Assembly: GCF_001625365.1 (NCBI RefSeq)
Contig: NZ_LJJF01000001.1
Location: 5,338,501 to 5,402,500, forward strand
Direction of reading: 5' to 3'
Length of the DNA stretch: 64,000 nt
From: Streptomyces sp. MJM8645
GTDB taxonomy: Bacteria; Actinomycetota; Actinomycetes; Streptomycetales; Streptomycetaceae
The notes below the pieces were generated by a model that was not told the DNA's origin, made no database searches, and worked only from the letters and a program-made list of their open reading frames with translations. Position numbers and translations under genes: made by a program. Below are positions 60,634 through 64,000 of the stretch, piece by piece; within the stretch, counting starts at the first letter, position 1, and each line of letters opens with the position of its first letter.

Positions 60634-61942
60634 AGCCGGCCGCCCATCCGCCCATGCCGAGCAGGTTGCCGACGGCGGACACGGTGCCGATGACGGCGGA
60701 GCCCTTGCCGCCGGCGGTGCCGACGCCGACGGACCCGATGACGTTGTTGCCGCCGGTGGTGTAGTTGACGGCGTCGGTGAGGCCGCCGCTCGGATTGTCC
60801 TGGCTGAGGGCGTACGCCGTCGGGACGTTGAGCCCGAAGGTGGTGGCGGCCTGGACGCCGTCGGAGACGTTCATCGCGGTGGCCTTGGAGACCCCGAGCT
60901 TGATGGCGGGCTTCTCGATCGCGGTGGTGAAGATCGGGTTGGCCGGGTCGACGGCGCGGGCGGCGGCCCGGACCTCGGTCGTACCGGCGCTCATGGCGCC
61001 GCGTACGCTCCCACCGGCGGCGCGCGCCCCCCGGGTGGCGTTCAGGCCCTTGGCCGCTACGCCCACCCCGGGGATCGCGCCGATCACGTCGCCGCCCAGC
61101 GTCAGCCAGTTGCCGATGTTCTTCTGCGGCGGCCACAGCTTGCCCTCAAGGGCGTACTTGGTCGCGTGCGTGCCTGCGGCGGCGGCGCTCAGCAGGAGGG
61201 CCGGCAGCGCGAAGGCGGGGAAGAAGATCGCCGCGACGCCGCAGAGGCCGGCGGCGACGGTGAGCATGTCGGCGCCGTGGTTCTTGAGCCAGGTGCCGAC
61301 CTTGCTGAGCCAGCCGGGCTCCGGCGGCGCCTTGCTGTCGGCGGCCTTGCGGATGGCGGCCGCGGTCTTGTGGGCGTCGGACTTGTGGCCCCCGGCGAGT
61401 TCGTGGGCCTGCTTCTGGAGCTCGGTGAGGTCGTTGGCGGCGCTGCCGACGAGTGCGGCGGCCGCGTCCAGGTGGTCCTTCGCCTTGGCGTAGCGCTGTT
61501 CGGCGGCGGCGAGGCCGGCGTCGTCGGGGAAGGTCTGGCCGGCGAGTTTGAGGTCGGGGGCGGCGGCCGCGGCGGTGTGCGCCTGTTCGGCCTGCTCCTT
61601 CTGCTGCTTGGCGGCGACCGCGGCGCGGGCCAACCCGGCGGCCTTGGGCTGGTGTTCGGTCAGTGCCGTGTACCAGACGTCGAGGGCCTGGTAGGCGGCG
61701 GTGATCGAGTCGGCGGCGTCCTGGAGGTACGTGGGGAGCTTGCCGAACTGGCCGGCGAAGGCCTTGGCGGCCTCGCCGGTCCACTGGCCCTGGTTGGCGG
61801 AGAGCTGCGAGAGCGTGGTGTGGACGTCGGTCAGGTGCTGGCCCACCCGGCGCAGGCTGCCGCTGAGGCCGGTGACCGCGGCGGTGTCGCCGGGGGTCGG
61901 GTTGAAGCCGAGGCCGGACCAGTCCGGCGTGGGGGCGGTCAC
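60623..61942 (-). CDS. Putative T7SS-secreted protein with WXG-like N-terminal domain
   Basis: The 439-residue protein starts MTAPTPDWSGLGFNPTPGD and has a helical T7SS-signal-type domain (about 1-200; WTGEAAKAF-type WXG at 54-62 and long coiled helices with Gln/Ala). A hydrophobic region follows (about 225-265) and then a Gly/Ala-rich C-terminus. It lacks any recognised toxin domain, so it may be an orphan carrier or a cell-surface protein. It starts within 4 bp of the stop of the WXG100-like gene (GTGA), confirming coupling. Confidence 0.82.
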   Translation of the reverse strand: MTAPTPDWSGLGFNPTPGDTAAVTGLSGSLRRVGQHLTDVHTTLSQLSANQGQWTGEAAKAFAGQFGKLPTYLQDAADSITAAYQALDVWYTALTEHQPKAAGLARAAVAAKQQKEQAEQAHTAAAAAPDLKLAGQTFPDDAGLAAAEQRYAKAKDHLDAAAALVGSAANDLTELQKQAHELAGGHKSDAHKTAAAIRKAADSKAPPEPGWLSKVGTWLKNHGADMLTVAAGLCGVAAIFFPAFALPALLLSAAAAGTHATKYALEGKLWPPQKNIGNWLTLGGDVIGAIPGVGVAAKGLNATRGARAAGGSVRGAMSAGTTEVRAAARAVDPANPIFTTAIEKPAIKLGVSKATAMNVSDGVQAATTFGLNVPTAYALSQDNPSGGLTDAVNYTTGGNNVIGSVGVGTAGGKGSAVIGTVSAVGNLLGMGGWAAGYGR

Positions 61943-62235
61943 GACCGCCCCTGGGGGGTGAGGGCCTTGGTGGTGTCCTGTTCGGTGCTGTCGTAGCCCT
62001 GTTGCACCTGCTCCAGGCCGTCGTCAAGGATCTTGACGCACTCGCGGACCTTCTTCAGCCCGTACTCCCACGTGCCCTGGAAGTGTCCGCAGGCCTCGTC
62101 GAGGAAGTCGTAGCCCAGTCCGCTGCGACTCGCTTCCTTGAGCGCCTTGAGTCCTTGGTCGAGTTCGTCGCCGCAGCCTTTGAGGTCCTTGGCCAGCTTG
62201 GCGAGGAACTCGGTGCTGACCGTGAAGTCGGCCAC
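61939..62235 (-). CDS. Small WXG100-like protein
   Basis: The 98-residue protein is all-helical, VADFTVSTEFLAKLAKDLKGCGDEL, with a central FQGTWEYGLKK turn (WXXG rather than WXG) and a second helix to LTPQGRS. Size and position just upstream of the T7SS-signal protein fit a WXG100 secretion partner. GTG 62235 is the best start (GGGGGAG nearby). It heads the cluster 61939-59300. Confidence 0.75.
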   Translation of the reverse strand: MADFTVSTEFLAKLAKDLKGCGDELDQGLKALKEASRSGLGYDFLDEACGHFQGTWEYGLKKVRECVKILDDGLEQVQQGYDSTEQDTTKALTPQGRS

Positions 62236-62400
62236 TGCTCCCCCGATGTGTCGATGGCGTGACCGGCCGAGCATAGCCGCAGTCGGTGCGCGGGCGATCT
62301 GTTGTGACGGGCGCTTCACGTTGCGGTGACGGGATCTTGACGATGCGCCAGCGTGCGGCGGCGTCGGCGGCGGCCGGGAGGCGGCCGGGCGGCGTCGGGG

Positions 62401-62889
62401 TCAGCGGCGCCAGAAGCCGCGCTTCTTCGGGGCGACGAGCTTCGCCACCGCGGCGACGAACAGTTCGGCGACGGGGGAGGGGCCTTCGCCGTGGTTGAGG
62501 TGGCCTTCGGAGGACCACTCGCCGAGGACGGTGCCGGGGCTGCCGTCGAAGGGGTTGAGCGCGTGCTCCAGGGTCACGTAGCGGACGGTCTTGGCGCCCT
62601 GGGGGTGGACGGCGGCGACGAAGTGGGCCTCGGTGGCGCCGGTCGGGGTGGGGAGGGTGACGAGCAGCAGGGGGTGGCCGTCGGCCCGCAGGTGCCGGCA
62701 GTCCAGGCCGTGGCTGGGCAGCCGGTCCTCGGGCGGGAGGGTCTGGCCGAGGTTGTCCCAGATGCCGGTGAGGACGGGCAGGAGGCTGCCGCCGGCGTCC
62801 GGGACGGTCAGCCGCGGGCCGAATTCGAGGACCTGGCGGGCGAGCTCGCGGTGGACGAAGCGGTAGTGGTGGGGCCGTGGTTCGGTCAT
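62401..62889 (-). CDS. Hypothetical protein (162 aa) near the T7SS-linked genes
   Basis: A soluble protein, MTEPRPHHYRFVHRELARQVLEFGP start, with strands HPLLLVTLPTP and EAHFVAAVHPQGAKTVRYVTLEHAL and a basic C-terminal KKRGFWRR. No domain recognised. It is 165 bp upstream of the WXG100-like gene on the same strand and may belong to the same unit. Confidence 0.7.
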   Translation of the reverse strand: MTEPRPHHYRFVHRELARQVLEFGPRLTVPDAGGSLLPVLTGIWDNLGQTLPPEDRLPSHGLDCRHLRADGHPLLLVTLPTPTGATEAHFVAAVHPQGAKTVRYVTLEHALNPFDGSPGTVLGEWSSEGHLNHGEGPSPVAELFVAAVAKLVAPKKRGFWRR

Positions 62890-62991
62890 GGGGCCCACGG
62901 TAGCGAACCACTCGGAGCGGGCGGTCGGCACATCCGACTTCCCGCTCCGAAAGGGCAGTTGACCAGCACCGTGGGTCGCGGTGGCGGCCCG

Positions 62992-63312
62992 TCAGTGACT
63001 GTTCTTGAGGTTGAGCACGACCACTCCGACGATCACCAGGGCGATCCCCAGCCACTGGAGGCGTCCCAGTGATTCGCCGAAGGCGACCACGCCTATTCCG
63101 GCGACCGCCGCCGTCCCGGCCCCCGACCAGACGGCGTAGGCGACCGAGACCGGGATGTGCTTGAGCGCGCGCCCGAGCAGCACGAAGGACAGCACGTAGC
63201 CGACCGCCACCCCCAGGCTCGGCCAGAGGCGGGTGAACCCCTCGGTGAGCTTGAGGCAGCTGGTCGCGCAGACCTCGCTCAGGATGGCGAGGGAGAGCAG
63301 GAGATAGGGCAT
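62992..63312 (-). CDS. Small multidrug resistance (SMR) transporter
   Basis: The 106-residue protein has four hydrophobic spans with the catalytic Glu13 of EmrE-type pumps in LSLAILSEVCATSCLKL and the loop ALKHIPVSVAYAVWSGAGTA. It exchanges protons for quaternary cations or guanidinium-like compounds as a dimer. ATG 63312 lies 5 bp after the stop of the HAD gene, so they are probably co-transcribed. Confidence 0.92.
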   Translation of the reverse strand: MPYLLLSLAILSEVCATSCLKLTEGFTRLWPSLGVAVGYVLSFVLLGRALKHIPVSVAYAVWSGAGTAAVAGIGVVAFGESLGRLQWLGIALVIVGVVVLNLKNSH

Positions 63313-63317
63313 GCCGG

Positions 63318-64000
63318 TCAAACGGCCCGGGCGGCGCCGAGCTTCCCCAGCAGGGCGAGGTCGGCCTGTTCCAGGCTGGCGAGCAGGGTGATCCGGCCGC
63401 CGTCGGGCATCGGCGTCGCGGTGGACGGCACGGCGAGCACGGCGCAGCCGGCCGCGGCGGCGGAGGCGACTCCGGTCGGGGTGTCCTCGACGGCGACGCA
63501 GGCGGCCGGGTCCAGGCCGAGCCGTTCGGCGGCGGCGAGGTACGGGTCCGGTGCGGGCTTGGTGCGCGGGGTGTCCTCGGCGGCCAGGGTGACGGCGAAC
63601 CAGTCCCGGCCGATGGCGGCGAGGACCAGGTCGACCACCTGGCGGGGGGAGGCGGAGACCAGGGCGGTGGGCACCTGCGCGTCCCGCAGGGAGGCCAGCA
63701 GGGCGAGCGCGCCGGGGCGCGGGACGGTCTCGGCGGCGACCTTGGCGGCGAAGGACTCGCCGAGCCGGGCGGCGAGTTCGGCCTCGGTGAGGTTGGTGCC
63801 GCTGACCTTGTGCAGGTGGGCGGCGGTGTGCTCGACGGCCTGGCCGAGCACTTCGGGGGCGTCCTGGTCGGTGAGCGCGTGGTGGAGCTCGTCGGCGAGT
63901 TCGGCGGCGGCCTGCCACCAGAGCTGCTCGGTGTCGACCAGGGTGCCGTCCATGTCGAACAGGACGGCGGCGGGGCGGGGGGCCTCGGGCGCCGGAGCGC
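63318..64000 (-). CDS. HAD-family hydrolase, 5' end outside window
   Basis: The frame runs from the right edge (APAPEAPRPAAVLFDMDGTLVDTE) to 63318, about 226 residues seen. HAD motif I DMDGTL, motif II LVSAS, the Lys in RTKPAPDPYL and motif IV VAVEDTPTG are intact; a helical cap lies between. It resembles beta-phosphoglucomutase-like/phosphoglycolate-type phosphatases; the substrate is unknown. The true start is just beyond base 64000. Confidence 0.9.
   Translation of the reverse strand, partial: APAPEAPRPAAVLFDMDGTLVDTEQLWWQAAAELADELHHALTDQDAPEVLGQAVEHTAAHLHKVSGTNLTEAELAARLGESFAAKVAAETVPRPGALALLASLRDAQVPTALVSASPRQVVDLVLAAIGRDWFAVTLAAEDTPRTKPAPDPYLAAAERLGLDPAACVAVEDTPTGVASAAAAGCAVLAVPSTATPMPDGGRITLLASLEQADLALLGKLGAARAV

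Overview
The window is very GC-rich with strong third-position G/C bias, many GTG starts, short intergenic spaces and frequent 4-bp ATGA/GTGA stop-start overlaps. Gene content (SsgA-like sporulation protein, an RbpA-family protein, OpcA, the actinobacterial suf operon with SufR, LAXTG surface proteins, a T7SS-signal protein) points to a Streptomycetaceae chromosome (Streptomyces, Kitasatospora or a close relative). No tRNA, rRNA, CRISPR array, integrase or transposase was recognised.

Layout. 1-10150 is central carbon metabolism: gap (3' end), pgk, tpiA, secG and an RbpA-like gene on the plus strand, then pgl-opcA-zwf, tal and tkt (pentose phosphate pathway) on the minus strand. 10620-18110 holds ctaB and ctaA (haem O and haem A synthesis) around an accessory block: a DUF2461 protein, an orphan TgmC/PCMT-like methyltransferase with two tiny upstream genes and an anti-sigma-type ATPase, a GntR gene interrupted by an amber codon, a Nudix hydrolase, a GNAT and the remnant of a second Nudix copy. 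18329-20699 encodes two LAXTG cell-wall proteins. 20822-29468 is an ABC exporter divergent from the sufR-BD-ferredoxin-CSU-T iron-sulfur assembly operon. 29594-35555 is mixed (Uma2 protein, MFS transporter, VOC protein, two hypotheticals). 35820-43947 holds a Tat-exported PhoX-type phosphatase with a PHO-box-like element, then a PucR regulator with pruA and putA (proline catabolism) split by a PadR-monooxygenase insert. 44027-56323 holds Uma2, RraA-like, GNAT, SGNH hydrolase, TerD-like, a surface protein, an SsgA-like protein, a GAF regulator, a BlaI-M56 pair, DedA-PAP2 and a PPOX protein. 56428-58235 is a two-gene aminophosphonate-type module. 58294-62889 is a T7SS-associated accessory cluster. 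An SMR transporter and a HAD phosphatase truncated by the window edge close the window.

Regulatory DNA is unusually readable. There is a CAAC-N6-GTTG SufR site overlapping the sufR start and an IdeR/DmdR-like iron box 60 bp upstream of it. Two matching 35-bp elements flank the PadR insert in front of pucR and pruA. Two tandem GTCTAC-N6-GTAGAC dyads lie between blaI and dedA, and an 18-bp perfect palindrome precedes the ATPase gene of the methyltransferase block. Several short-period repeat arrays sit at gene ends: 17 bp x 7, 22 bp x 5, 30 bp x 3 and 35 bp x 3.

Best candidates for something undescribed are the methyltransferase/44-residue peptide block (about 12.7-15.7 kb), the repeat array with CAGTACTG/CAGCGCTG boxes every 22 bp (55.6 kb), the proline-operon insertion flanked by duplicated operators (39.0-41.0 kb) and the T7SS-linked cluster (58.3-62.9 kb).
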